From: Mesorhizobium tianshanense
Lineage (GTDB): Bacteria > Pseudomonadota > Alphaproteobacteria > Rhizobiales > Rhizobiaceae
DNA: 64,000 nucleotides
Assembly (NCBI RefSeq): GCF_007830515.1
Contig: NZ_VLKT01000035.1
Location: 1-64,000, forward strand
Direction of reading: 5' to 3'
The notes beneath the pieces are model-generated. The model was not told where the DNA came from and ran no database searches. It saw nothing but the letters and a program-made list of their open reading frames with translations. Both the position numbers and the translations under genes were made by a program. Below, in pieces: positions 52,099 to 59,508 of the stretch (positions are counted from its first letter, which is position 1; each line of letters begins with the position of its first letter).

Positions 52099-53329
52099 AA
52101 GAGATTCCACCGTGAGCAAAGCTGTTGCCATATCCCGAAATGATCGCCCTTCGGTAGATGTTACCATTGGTGAGCACGCTGAACAGCTAAGCTCTCAGCT
52201 CCAGGCTATGAGCGAGGCCCTATTTCCTCCGACATCACACAAGAGTTTGCGCAAATTCACATCGGGTGAAGCAGCACGCCTCATGAAAATATCTGATTCG
52301 ACCCTTCGGAAGATGACCTTGGCGGGCGAAGGGCCACAACCGGAGCTCGCCAGCAACGGGAGACGCTTTTACACACTGGGTCAGATAAATGAGATCCGGC
52401 ATATGCTGGCGGGCTCTACTCGTGGACGCGAAAGCATCGAGTTTGTACCTCATCGGCGCGGTTCGGAACACTTGCAGGTCATCGCTGTGACCAATTTCAA
52501 AGGCGGCTCCGGTAAGACGACCACGTCAGCTCATCTTTCACAGTATCTCGCGCTGCAGAGTTACAGAGTGCTTGCCGTGGACCTTGATCCACAGGCCAGC
52601 CTCTCGGCACTACTCGGCGTTCTTCCAGAAACGGATGTGGGATCGAACGAAACATTATACGCAGCCATCCGGTATGACGGCTCGAAGCGGCCGCTCAAAG
52701 AAGTTATCCGGCCGACTTACTTTGATGGCCTTCATCTCGTTCCTGGAAATCTGGAGCTTATGGAGTTTGAGCACACCACCCCTAAAGCTTTGACTGATCG
52801 CGGCGCTCGCGACGGGCTTTTCTTCACCCGCGTCGCTCAGGCTTTCGACGAGGTCGCCGATGAATACGACGTCGTTGTTATTGACTGCCCTCCCCAGCTT
52901 GGGTTTCTGACGCTCAGCGGCTTGTGTGCTGCGACATCAATGGTCATCACAGTGCATCCCCAGATGCTTGATGTTGCTTCCATGAGTCAGTTCCTGCTCA
53001 TGACCCGTGATCTTCTCGGCGTCGTGAAGGAGGCCGGGGGAAATCTCCAGTATGATTTCATCCGCTATCTTTTGACCCGGTTTGAACCCCAGGATGCGCC
53101 GCAGACGAAGGTCGCTGCGCTGCTGCGCAATATGTTTGACGATCATGTTCTTACCAATCCGATGGTGAAATCAGCGGCGGTATCCGATGCCGGCCTGACG
53201 AAGCAGACGCTCTATGAAATCGGCCGAGAGAATCTGACACGATCGACGTACGACCGGGCCATGGAATCTCTCGATGCAGTGAACTCCGAGATCGAGGCTT
53301 TGATCAAGACCGCGTGGGGGCGGTCATGA
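52094..53329 (+). CDS. repA: RepA, ParA-type partition ATPase and autorepressor
   Basis: A 411-residue protein from GTG 52094 (VTRDSTVSKAVAISRNDRPS). An N-terminal winged-HTH-like region (about 55-115, TSGEAARLMKISDSTLRKMT) precedes a Walker-type ParA domain: deviant Walker A NFKGGSGKTTTSAHLSQYL (about 136), LAVDLDPQASLS and DVVVIDCPPQLGF. It positions the plasmid and represses its own operon. Its stop overlaps repD (ATGA). Confidence 0.95.
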   Translation: MTRDSTVSKAVAISRNDRPSVDVTIGEHAEQLSSQLQAMSEALFPPTSHKSLRKFTSGEAARLMKISDSTLRKMTLAGEGPQPELASNGRRFYTLGQINEIRHMLAGSTRGRESIEFVPHRRGSEHLQVIAVTNFKGGSGKTTTSAHLSQYLALQSYRVLAVDLDPQASLSALLGVLPETDVGSNETLYAAIRYDGSKRPLKEVIRPTYFDGLHLVPGNLELMEFEHTTPKALTDRGARDGLFFTRVAQAFDEVADEYDVVVIDCPPQLGFLTLSGLCAATSMVITVHPQMLDVASMSQFLLMTRDLLGVVKEAGGNLQYDFIRYLLTRFEPQDAPQTKVAALLRNMFDDHVLTNPMVKSAAVSDAGLTKQTLYEIGRENLTRSTYDRAMESLDAVNSEIEALIKTAWGRS

Positions 53330-53559
53330 TGGCCGCCAACGTCCTTCCGCTGATGATGTTGGGAGCTCCCAACAGACATGCCGTTTATCGTTTCCAGACG
53401 GGCCCCAATGGGCTGCATTACTTCATTTCAAGTCTTTTTCGGCCCATGTATCGCGGGCCCGTGCGCAGTAGCCGCGGTGTGTTGGGAGCTCCCAACGAAC
53501 TGCTTTTTCCGTTGGGAAAGCGATGCCTGGGCAATAATCTGAAGGCACCGATGCCATGA
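53326..53559 (+). CDS. repD: repD-like small ORF between repA and repB containing both parS sites
   Basis: A 77-residue frame from the ATG at 53326, overlapping the repA stop, to the stop at 53557-53559, overlapping the repB start. A similar small gene, repD, lies here in Ti repABC operons. Both parS palindromes fall inside it and encode the repeated LGAPN peptide. The coding potential may be secondary to the centromere role; no family domain. Confidence 0.55.
   Translation: MMAANVLPLMMLGAPNRHAVYRFQTGPNGLHYFISSLFRPMYRGPVRSSRGVLGAPNELLFPLGKRCLGNNLKAPMP
53358..53373. other. parS: parS site 1 (RepB binding palindrome)
   Basis: GTTGGGAGCTCCCAAC, a perfect 16-bp palindrome fitting GTTNNNNGCNNNNAAC, the centromere consensus of repABC plasmids. 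Confidence 0.92.
53481..53496. other. parS: parS site 2 (RepB binding palindrome)
   Basis: A second identical GTTGGGAGCTCCCAAC, 123 bp from the first. A degenerate half (GTTGGGAAAGC) follows at about 53512. Confidence 0.92.
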
Positions 53560-54563
53560 GCCGCAAAGACGCAATCGACTCATTGTTCCTCAAGAAGCCA
53601 ACTGCGAACGAGAAGTCTGCCACGGACAAGTCAGCCGTTCGTGTGCGCACCGGCGCGATCTCCGCAATGGGTTCGTCGCTACAAGAGATGGCTGAGGGAG
53701 CAAAAACCGCAGCTCGGCTACAGGACCAGCTGGCTTCGGGCGAGGCCGTCGTGTCCCTGCATCCTTCCGCGATCGACGGGTCACCGATCGCGGATCGATT
53801 GCCTGCTGCGATCGATCCGAAGTTCGAGCAGCTCGAGGCGAGCATTTCGGAAGAGGGGCAGCAAGTTCCAATCCTTGTTCGACCCCATCCTGAGACTGCC
53901 GGTAGATATCAGATCGTATATGGAAGGCGGCGACTGCGCGTTGCCGCAAATCTGGGGCGAGATGTTTCTGCAATTGTTCGAAATCTCACGGACCGTGAAT
54001 TGGTCGTGGCTCAGGGCCGGGAAAATCTCGACCGTGCCGACCTCTCTTTCATTGAAAAGGCGCTCTTTGCGCTTCGGCTCGAAGACGCGGGCTTTGATCG
54101 TGCAACAATCATTGCGGCGCTCTCCACCGACAAGTCTGACCTAAGCCGCTACATCGCCGTCGCCAGAAGCATACCTATAAACCTTGCCACGCGGATCGGC
54201 CCGGCGTCCAAAGCCGGTCGATCGCGCTGGGTCTCCCTTGCTGAGTGTCTCGGGAGACCCAAGGCAATGGACGCGATCAACGTGGTGCTTGAGTCGGAAC
54301 AGTTCAGGAACTCAGATAGCGATACCCGCTTCGGCCTCGTATTCAAGGCGGTTTCGAAGTCACCCGCTAGGAAGAAGGTAAAGGTATGGAGTACGCCAAA
54401 GGGCAAAAAGGCGGCCCGGATCCGGCAAGAAGCCGGGCGAACAGCTTTGATTTTCGACGAGAAGCTGGTGCCTGCCTTTGGGGAATATGTCGCTGACCAG
54501 TTGGATCGTCTTTACACCCAATTCCTTGAAACAAGCGAAGGAGGCGAAGCCGACCAACAGTGA
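53556..54563 (+). CDS. repB: RepB, ParB-type centromere-binding protein
   Basis: A 335-residue protein starting MSRKDAIDSLFLKKPTANEK, with GAAGG upstream. The ParB/Srx-like domain (about 65-165) has VVSLHPSAIDGSPIADRL and IVYGRRRLRVAANLG; the HTH (about 170-220) has KSDLSRYIAVARSIP. It binds the two parS sites and works with RepA in segregation. The frame is intact, unlike the ParB-like gene at 14843. Confidence 0.95.
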   Translation: MSRKDAIDSLFLKKPTANEKSATDKSAVRVRTGAISAMGSSLQEMAEGAKTAARLQDQLASGEAVVSLHPSAIDGSPIADRLPAAIDPKFEQLEASISEEGQQVPILVRPHPETAGRYQIVYGRRRLRVAANLGRDVSAIVRNLTDRELVVAQGRENLDRADLSFIEKALFALRLEDAGFDRATIIAALSTDKSDLSRYIAVARSIPINLATRIGPASKAGRSRWVSLAECLGRPKAMDAINVVLESEQFRNSDSDTRFGLVFKAVSKSPARKKVKVWSTPKGKKAARIRQEAGRTALIFDEKLVPAFGEYVADQLDRLYTQFLETSEGGEADQQ

Positions 54564-54620
54564 GACGTCCATCAAGGCCGAGCCTAGCTCGATTGAGATG
54601 AACCACCTCTAACCGCAAAA

Positions 54621-54672
54621 GAAAAAGGCCCCCCGAAACGGCGTTCCGGAAGACCTTCTCTATAGTCTCGCA
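54621..54672 (-). ncRNA. Counter-transcribed RNA (ctRNA) controlling repC
   Basis: On the minus strand a TTGACT -35 (54702-54707) and GATTCT -10 (54679-54684) with 17-bp spacing predict a start near 54672. A terminator hairpin follows (AAGGTCTTCCG 54657-54647 pairing with CGGGGGGCCTT 54635-54625, two wobble-type positions), ending in TTTTTC. The about 50-nt RNA antisense to the repC leader matches size and position of repABC ctRNAs, which limit repC expression and act in incompatibility. Confidence 0.85.
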
Positions 54673-54774
54673 GCTTAGAGAATCGCATTTCCAGGAATCG
54701 CAGTCAAGAGTCCCGATAGGGAAAGCGTCGTTTTGGCGAGCAAATTTCTTTTGCCCATCGAAAGGTAAAAGGAA

Positions 54775-56118
54775 ATGCAGACGCATATCTCGACGACGCC
54801 CTTTGGGCGGCGGCCGATGACGCTTGGCCATATTGCAAGCCAGATGACCGCCAAGGCGGTTTCACCTGACGCTGTGGCGCACAAGTGGCAGGTCTTCCAA
54901 GACATCAAGGACGCCAGGGTCGCTCTGGGCGCCACTGATCGTGCTTTGGCCATTCTCGACGCGCTGTTGTCGTTCCATCCGGACACGGCGCTTTATGCCG
55001 ACGGCGAGCTGATCGTCTGGCCATCAAACGAGCAGCTTATCCGCCGCGCCAACGGAATGCCGCCAACGACTTTACGGCGGCACCTGGCCGTCCTGGTCGA
55101 GTGTGGATTGATCATCCGTCGCGACAGCCCAAACGGCAAGCGTTTCGCCCGGAAAGGGCAGGGGGGCGAGATCGAGCAAGCCTATGGCTTCGACATCTCG
55201 CCGATCGTCGCGCGCGCTGAGGAGTTCAAGGATCTTGCGGAAGCGGTCAGGTCTGAGAAGAAGGCGTTTCGTCTCGTTAAGGAGCGGCTAACCATATGCC
55301 GGCGCGACATCGTCAAGATGATCGACGCCGGCATTGAGGAGGGCGTGCCGGCGAATTGGGGCCGGGTCCAGCAGGCCTACCAGGCGATTGTCGGCCAGAT
55401 ACCACGCACCGCACCCAGACAGACTTTCGAGGCCATCGCCGAGGAGCTTGAAGGCCTTTGGGCCGAAGTGCGTGAAGCATTGGAATCATTTGTAAAAACA
55501 CAGAAAGTGGACGCCAATGAGTCCCGAAATGGTCGCCACATACAGAATTCAAAACCAGACTCTAAATTTGAATCTGAAAATGGCTTAGGAAATAAGGATG
55601 AAGCGGGCGGCAACGTTGCGGACACCGACAACGTACGGAGCCTGCCGAAGCGTGAGCTGCCGTTGGGGATCGTGCTGGATGCCTGCCCGAACATGCTTTG
55701 GCTGGTGAAGGGCGGCGGCGGAATCCGCAACTGGCGTGACTTTCTGGCCGCAGCCGAGGTTGCCCGGCCAAGCATGGGCATCAGCCCGAGCGCCTGGGAG
55801 GAAGCGCGAACGGCGTTGGGTGAGCAGCAGGCGGCGATTACCATTGCCGCGATCTACCAGCGCCAGGACCAGATCAACAGCGCCGGCGGCTATTTGCGCA
55901 GCCTGACCGATCGGGCCAAGGCCGGAAAGTTCTCGGTCTGGCCGATGGTGATGGCCTTGTTGCGGGCAAAGCTTGAGGCGTCGAAAGCCGCCGGAAACGG
56001 AGCTGAAGCGGCTGCCGTCGATCTGGAAACCGCGGGGAAGGTCTTTCGCACCGAATCGCGTCTGGAAATTAGCGATGCGTTGCGCCGCAGTCTCGACAAG
56101 CCGGTGCGCGGATCATGA
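54775..56118 (+). CDS. repC: RepC, replication initiator
   Basis: A 447-residue initiator starting MQTHISTTPFGRRPMTLGHI, with AAAGG upstream. The N-terminal winged-helix DNA-binding region (about 20-160) has DRALAILDALLSFHPDTAL and RANGMPPTTLRRHLAVLVECG. The C-terminal domain (about 300-400) has CPNMLWLVKGGGGIRNW. RepC initiates at an origin within its own gene. Its leader is covered by the ctRNA. Confidence 0.95.
   Translation: MQTHISTTPFGRRPMTLGHIASQMTAKAVSPDAVAHKWQVFQDIKDARVALGATDRALAILDALLSFHPDTALYADGELIVWPSNEQLIRRANGMPPTTLRRHLAVLVECGLIIRRDSPNGKRFARKGQGGEIEQAYGFDISPIVARAEEFKDLAEAVRSEKKAFRLVKERLTICRRDIVKMIDAGIEEGVPANWGRVQQAYQAIVGQIPRTAPRQTFEAIAEELEGLWAEVREALESFVKTQKVDANESRNGRHIQNSKPDSKFESENGLGNKDEAGGNVADTDNVRSLPKRELPLGIVLDACPNMLWLVKGGGGIRNWRDFLAAAEVARPSMGISPSAWEEARTALGEQQAAITIAAIYQRQDQINSAGGYLRSLTDRAKAGKFSVWPMVMALLRAKLEASKAAGNGAEAAAVDLETAGKVFRTESRLEISDALRRSLDKPVRGS
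55480..55610. other. oriV: Probable oriV: AT-rich segment inside repC
   Basis: Within the GC-rich repC gene this stretch is markedly AT-rich (for example CAAAACCAGACTCTAAATTT and GAAAATGGCTTAGGAAATAA). In repABC plasmids the replication origin is a similar AT-rich segment in the middle of repC. Confidence 0.65.
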
Positions 56119-56206
56119 TGAGGCGCGCCAGTTTTGATCCGCGCTACGGCTTAGGCGGTCGCTGCGCGCTTGTCGGGACGAGCGTCTTATGAGAGCATGC
56201 GACGGC

Positions 56207-56386
56207 ATGAAAAACGAACATGACCGGGAACCGACGCCCGATGAAACCGCCGGAATGGTGTGGTGGAACTCACTTGCCGAATCCGATCGCGCGGCGTGGC
56301 TGGCGCGAGCTGACAGCGGATTGCGAAATCCCTGCCACGAGGGTCATCAGGCGATCTTCGGGAAGCTGCGGAGACGCCCGTTTTAG
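56207..56386 (+). pseudogene. Small plasmid gene truncated by the recombinase segment
   Basis: MKNEHDREPTPDETAGMVWW followed by NSLAESDRAAWLARADSG looks like the N-terminus of a small conserved plasmid protein that follows repC on related plasmids. From about residue 38 the frame runs into the 3' end of the serine recombinase gene on the other strand and loses resemblance, so the original C-terminus has been replaced. Confidence 0.45.
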
Positions 56387-57094
56387 CAAGGTGGGATCGG
56401 CTAGGCGCTCGGTGACGAGCCACTTCACTGCCCGCCGCAGCCGTTCAGGCGTCCAGTCGAGGCCGCGCTGCTTCAGGACCCGAGCGATATCATCCCAGTT
56501 GTGGTCTGGTCGCATCCGACGGACCGTCGGAAGCCACTGGTTCATCGTTGATTGTATCCGTCGGCCATACGCTGCCTTTTGCACCGCGGTCATCCTCGCC
56601 AGGGCTTCGGGCCTGCGCTCCCGGATACCAGGATTGCCTGGCAGCCGGCCCTTCGATCGCGCAGCGATGATGCCGGACTTAGTCCGCTCCGAAATCAACG
56701 CACGCTCGAGCTGGGCAACGGCGCCGAGGACCTGCAGCGAAAACATGCCCTGTGGCGTCGACGTGTCGATCGGATCTCGGAGAGAACGGAAGTGCGCGCC
56801 TTTGTCGGTCAGATCCTCGATGACCTGAAGAAGATGGCTGACAGAGCGCGCAAGGCGATCGAGACGAACAACGACCAGGACATCGCCGGCGCGGATGTCG
56901 CTGATCAACCGCAATAGGGCAGGGCGGGCTCTCGACGCACCGGATCCATGTTCCTGAACGACGACGTCGCAGCCGGCCGATCGTAGCTCAATTTCCTGCG
57001 CTTCCGTCGCTTGTTCGTCCGTCGACACGCGCGCGTAGCCGATTTGCCGGCCCTGTGGTCGACCGGAGCGTCGATTTTGCGCTTCACGGGCCAT
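56270..57094 (-). CDS. Serine recombinase (resolvase/invertase family)
   Basis: A 274-residue protein starting MAREAQNRRSGRPQGRQIGY. The catalytic domain (about 17-150) has GYARVSTDEQ with the nucleophile Ser, VVVQEHGSGASRARPAL, DVLVVVRLDRLARS and FSLQVLGAVAQLERALISER. The C-terminal region (about 170-274) is longer than in simple resolvases and includes a helical DNA-binding part. It is complete. It could mediate inversion or resolution of the segment next to repC; no adjacent recombination sites are obvious. A start at 57130 is possible. Confidence 0.9.
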   Translation of the reverse strand: MAREAQNRRSGRPQGRQIGYARVSTDEQATEAQEIELRSAGCDVVVQEHGSGASRARPALLRLISDIRAGDVLVVVRLDRLARSVSHLLQVIEDLTDKGAHFRSLRDPIDTSTPQGMFSLQVLGAVAQLERALISERTKSGIIAARSKGRLPGNPGIRERRPEALARMTAVQKAAYGRRIQSTMNQWLPTVRRMRPDHNWDDIARVLKQRGLDWTPERLRRAVKWLVTERLADPTLLKRASPQLPEDRLMTLVAGISQSAVSSRQPRRAIGFGK

Positions 57095-57196
57095 TGGGCG
57101 TCTCTCAGCATCGGGAAGAGGGTTGTACAAACACCGAAGATATCAACAAACGATCGTTTGGAAGCGCTTGGCGGCAACAAGTGTCGCGAAACACTC

Positions 57197-57241
57197 CTTG
57201 ACTTTTCCCTATGCACAAGCCATTTACTAACCCATTGGGTT
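57197..57241 (+). promoter_or_regulatory. Promoter and operator palindrome of the toxin-antitoxin operon
   Basis: A TTGACT -35-like box at 57197-57202 and CATTTACT near 57220 precede the perfect palindrome TAACCCATTGGGTTA (57227-57241), which lies next to the AGGAG ribosome site of the toxin gene. The palindrome is a good candidate for autorepression by the Xre antitoxin. Confidence 0.7.
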
Positions 57242-57252
57242 ATAGGAGCAGC

Positions 57253-57591
57253 ATGCAGACTGTCGCCGAGACGCCGCTATTCATCAAGCAGGCCGCTGAA
57301 CTTTTCACCGAACAGGAGCGCAGGGAACTGATCGATTTCCTGGCGGCCAACCCCCAAGCGGGTGATGAAATTCCCGGTGCGGGTGGTGTTCGCAAATGGC
57401 GTTTCGGCGCCAAGGGAAAGGGCAAACGCGGTGGAGCCCGCGTGATTTACTACTGGTACAGCGACGAGGCGCCAATCTATGCGCTTCTGGCGTATGGAAA
57501 GAACGAGAAGACCGACTTGAAGCCGGAAGAGGCCAAGGCTGTAGCCGCGTTCGCGAAAGCGATCAAGGCAGCGAACAGGAGCAAGATATGA
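57253..57591 (+). CDS. RelE/HigB-like toxin of a type II toxin-antitoxin pair
   Basis: A 112-residue protein starting MQTVAETPLFIKQAAELFTE with AGGAG 7 nt upstream. The RelE superfamily fold is visible: GVRKWRFGAKGKGKRGGARV (basic strand) and IYYWYSDEAPIYALLAYGKN then EKTDLKPEEAKAVAA. Such toxins cleave mRNA at the ribosome. The toxin precedes the antitoxin, as in higBA, and its stop overlaps the antitoxin start (ATGA). Likely an addiction module for plasmid maintenance beside repABC. Confidence 0.9.
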   Translation: MQTVAETPLFIKQAAELFTEQERRELIDFLAANPQAGDEIPGAGGVRKWRFGAKGKGKRGGARVIYYWYSDEAPIYALLAYGKNEKTDLKPEEAKAVAAFAKAIKAANRSKI

Positions 57592-57941
57592 GCGAGATGA
57601 CGAAGTTTGGAGCGGATCTGATCCAGGCGATGTCCGAGGCGCTGGCTCACGCTCAGGGCAAGGACGTTCCGGGAATGCAGGTGCATGCGGTCGATGTCGG
57701 CACAGTTGATGCGAAGGCGATCCGCAAGAGGCTGGAGCTTACACAGGACCAGATGGCGACCGTGCTCGGGACCAGTCCGTCCGGCTATAAGAAATGGGAG
57801 CAGGGAAAGAGGCAGCCCAGTGGCGCTGCGCGCACGCTGCTTCGGATCATGGAGCGGGAGCCGGAAGCTGTATTGCGAGCGCTATCTGGGGAAAATCGTC
57901 AGATCGCCGAAACGCGCGCTTCACCTGCAGCGCCTCACTGA
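57588..57941 (+). CDS. Xre-family antitoxin (HigA-like)
   Basis: A 117-residue protein starting MSEMTKFGADLIQAMSEALA. The helix-turn-helix (about 45-100) reads KAIRKRLELTQDQMATVLGT then GYKKWEQGKRQPSG. It neutralises the preceding toxin and probably represses the operon through the palindrome at 57227-57241. Start overlaps the toxin stop. Confidence 0.9.
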   Translation: MSEMTKFGADLIQAMSEALAHAQGKDVPGMQVHAVDVGTVDAKAIRKRLELTQDQMATVLGTSPSGYKKWEQGKRQPSGAARTLLRIMEREPEAVLRALSGENRQIAETRASPAAPH

Positions 57942-58046
57942 CTGGAACTGTCCGCGCGGGCAGGCTGTGGGCGGAGAAACATTTCGGATAGAGCCCGGCC
58001 TCGGCAACGCGGCGTTGAAGTGTCGCGGCGCATTTCGTGGGCGCTA

Positions 58047-58466
58047 TCAGTCACCGACCTCGATCGAATTGAGATCGCACCACATCCTCAACGCTCTTTC
58101 CTCCGCATTCGCTTCGAAATCGTACCACCGATCGAGGGCACCCCTTCGCTGCAACAAATCCTTGAATCTTGCGTAAGCGCCTCTTTTCCTGAAAATTTGC
58201 TGAAGACCACCGACGTCGTCTGGCAGGAACTGGCGGGCGAAGTCCAGCACGAGCGGTTTGCCTAGGTCGAGTTCTCGCTTGTCAGGTATTTGGACGTATT
58301 TGTCACTGTCCTCGATATCATCCGGCAATTCATCCGAGTCGCCCGTAAATTCGGAATGCCAATAGAGCGTGCCGGACTGCTTGCACAGAAATGCCTGATG
58401 TTCTCCCGTGCTCCCAGCGCTGACGAACTCGAAAGCTAACAATATGTCTTTAAAGCTGACAGGCAT
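58047..58466 (-). CDS. UPF0158 family protein
   Basis: A 139-residue acidic protein starting MPVSFKDILLAFEFVSAGST, the UPF0158 N-terminus, with YWHSEFTGDSDELPDDIEDS and YVQIPDKRELDLGKPLVLDF, both typical. An upstream Met at 58484 would add six residues. Function unknown; no partner gene is seen. It is less GC-rich than the transfer genes. Confidence 0.85.
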   Translation of the reverse strand: MPVSFKDILLAFEFVSAGSTGEHQAFLCKQSGTLYWHSEFTGDSDELPDDIEDSDKYVQIPDKRELDLGKPLVLDFARQFLPDDVGGLQQIFRKRGAYARFKDLLQRRGALDRWYDFEANAEERALRMWCDLNSIEVGD

Positions 58467-58484
58467 TGTCGTTCGGCGTCCCAT

Positions 58485-58692
58485 GTAGATTCGCGCGGAG
58501 CCAACGCATCAGAGGTCGGCACCGAGAGCTGTTCTCGATCATGCCCGCCGCGTGGTGTAGATCGGCGGTGACGAAGTCGCTTGCGAGCGCGCCCTCAGCG
58601 CTGTAGCGAGCAAGCGGCGTAGCGGCGGTCATCGACCCGGTAGGGTCAGGTTGCTCAAGCCAACCTGATTCGCAGGAACCACCGATGACATG
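58485..58692. other. Gap; nothing recognised before the IS256 remnant
   Basis: No supported gene. The sequence TCAGGTTGCTCAAGCCAACC near 58646 contains an inverted GGTTG/CAACC and could be an element end. Confidence 0.35.
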
Positions 58693-58805
58693 ATGAACCT
58701 GCGCACGCTCGTGGTGAAGACCCTGACGTCGAACTTCTGCGCGAGAATGATCGTTTTGCCGCCGAGCGGCTGATGGAGATGGAGGTCGGCGCCGCAACCG
58801 GGTCT
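58693..58805 (+). pseudogene. IS256-family transposase N-terminal remnant
   Basis: From the ATG at 58693 the frame reads MNLRTLVVKT. One base over it continues EDPDVELLRENDRFAAERLM then EMEVGAATG, matching the start of IS256-type transposases (pattern ...LREMIxFAAERLMELEVGxLTGA...). The similarity ends at about 58805. A frameshift and loss of the catalytic domain make it dead. Confidence 0.7.
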
Positions 58806-59001
58806 CTAAACGATGATTCTTGCCGCTGTCGGTTTTGCTTCCCGATTTCAATCGAAGCGCTGAGCTCAAAAAATCCACCCTTGCGATTGTTGCCTTACGG
58901 CTCCAGTCGGAGGAGGGGGGCAATCAGAGCTTGGAGACGAGGTCTAATCCGGAACCGCTACGCCAACGATCGGCGCCGGCGCCCGAGGCCTTCAACCCCG
59001 C
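58806..59001. other. No gene seen
   Basis: Mixed-composition sequence between the IS256 remnant and the AT-hook gene; no motif. Confidence 0.4.
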
Positions 59002-59364
59002 CTATTTTTTTACGGCCAGAGATTGCTTGAGCACGACAATCTCCTTCAGGGAGATGGTGTGCAGTTGCTCCAGCCGCTTCAGCTCGCCTTCCAGATAGAC
59101 ATTTCGCCTGTCGAGCCGGGCGCGGTCTTCATCAAGACGTTCTATTTTGAGTAACGCGTTATGTAAAGTATGGCGCTGCTCCTCGAAGAAGGCGCGCTCG
59201 ACGACGATCTGTGTCTCCGGGTCGAACGCAACGTCGCCGATATGTCGGACGGGGGGCGCTTTGCCGGCCGCGGCCAATCGCGCACGATAGGCGCGCTGCC
59301 TTTCGGCGGGGGTTTGCGCGTCCGGCTTGCGGGGGCGGCCCCGAGGGCGCTTGGGTGTATCCAT
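59002..59364 (-). CDS. AT-hook and coiled-coil protein, putative DNA-binding (120 aa)
   Basis: MDTPKRPRGRPRKPDAQTPA opens with an AT-hook (RPRGRPRK), followed by ERQRAYRARLAAAGK and a long C-terminal coiled coil (about 60-118, ERAFFEEQRHTLHNALLKIE and RLDRRNVYLEGELKRLEQL). The start at 59364 is chosen because it places the AT-hook at the N-terminus. Family unknown; the architecture suggests a small DNA-binding dimer, perhaps an accessory of the neighbouring integrase. Confidence 0.65.
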   Translation of the reverse strand: MDTPKRPRGRPRKPDAQTPAERQRAYRARLAAAGKAPPVRHIGDVAFDPETQIVVERAFFEEQRHTLHNALLKIERLDEDRARLDRRNVYLEGELKRLEQLHTISLKEIVVLKQSLAVKK

Positions 59365-59508
59365 GCCTCTATTTAGCATAACGTGTTACAAAAAATAAGC
59401 CGGCCCGGTGTCGGCTTTGCTCTCGATTGCAAGTGAACCGCTCAGAATGAAATTCTCGCGCCGTCCGACCGTCACGTTACGCGTCAGACGGGGAGGGGAG
59501 GGGGCTTT

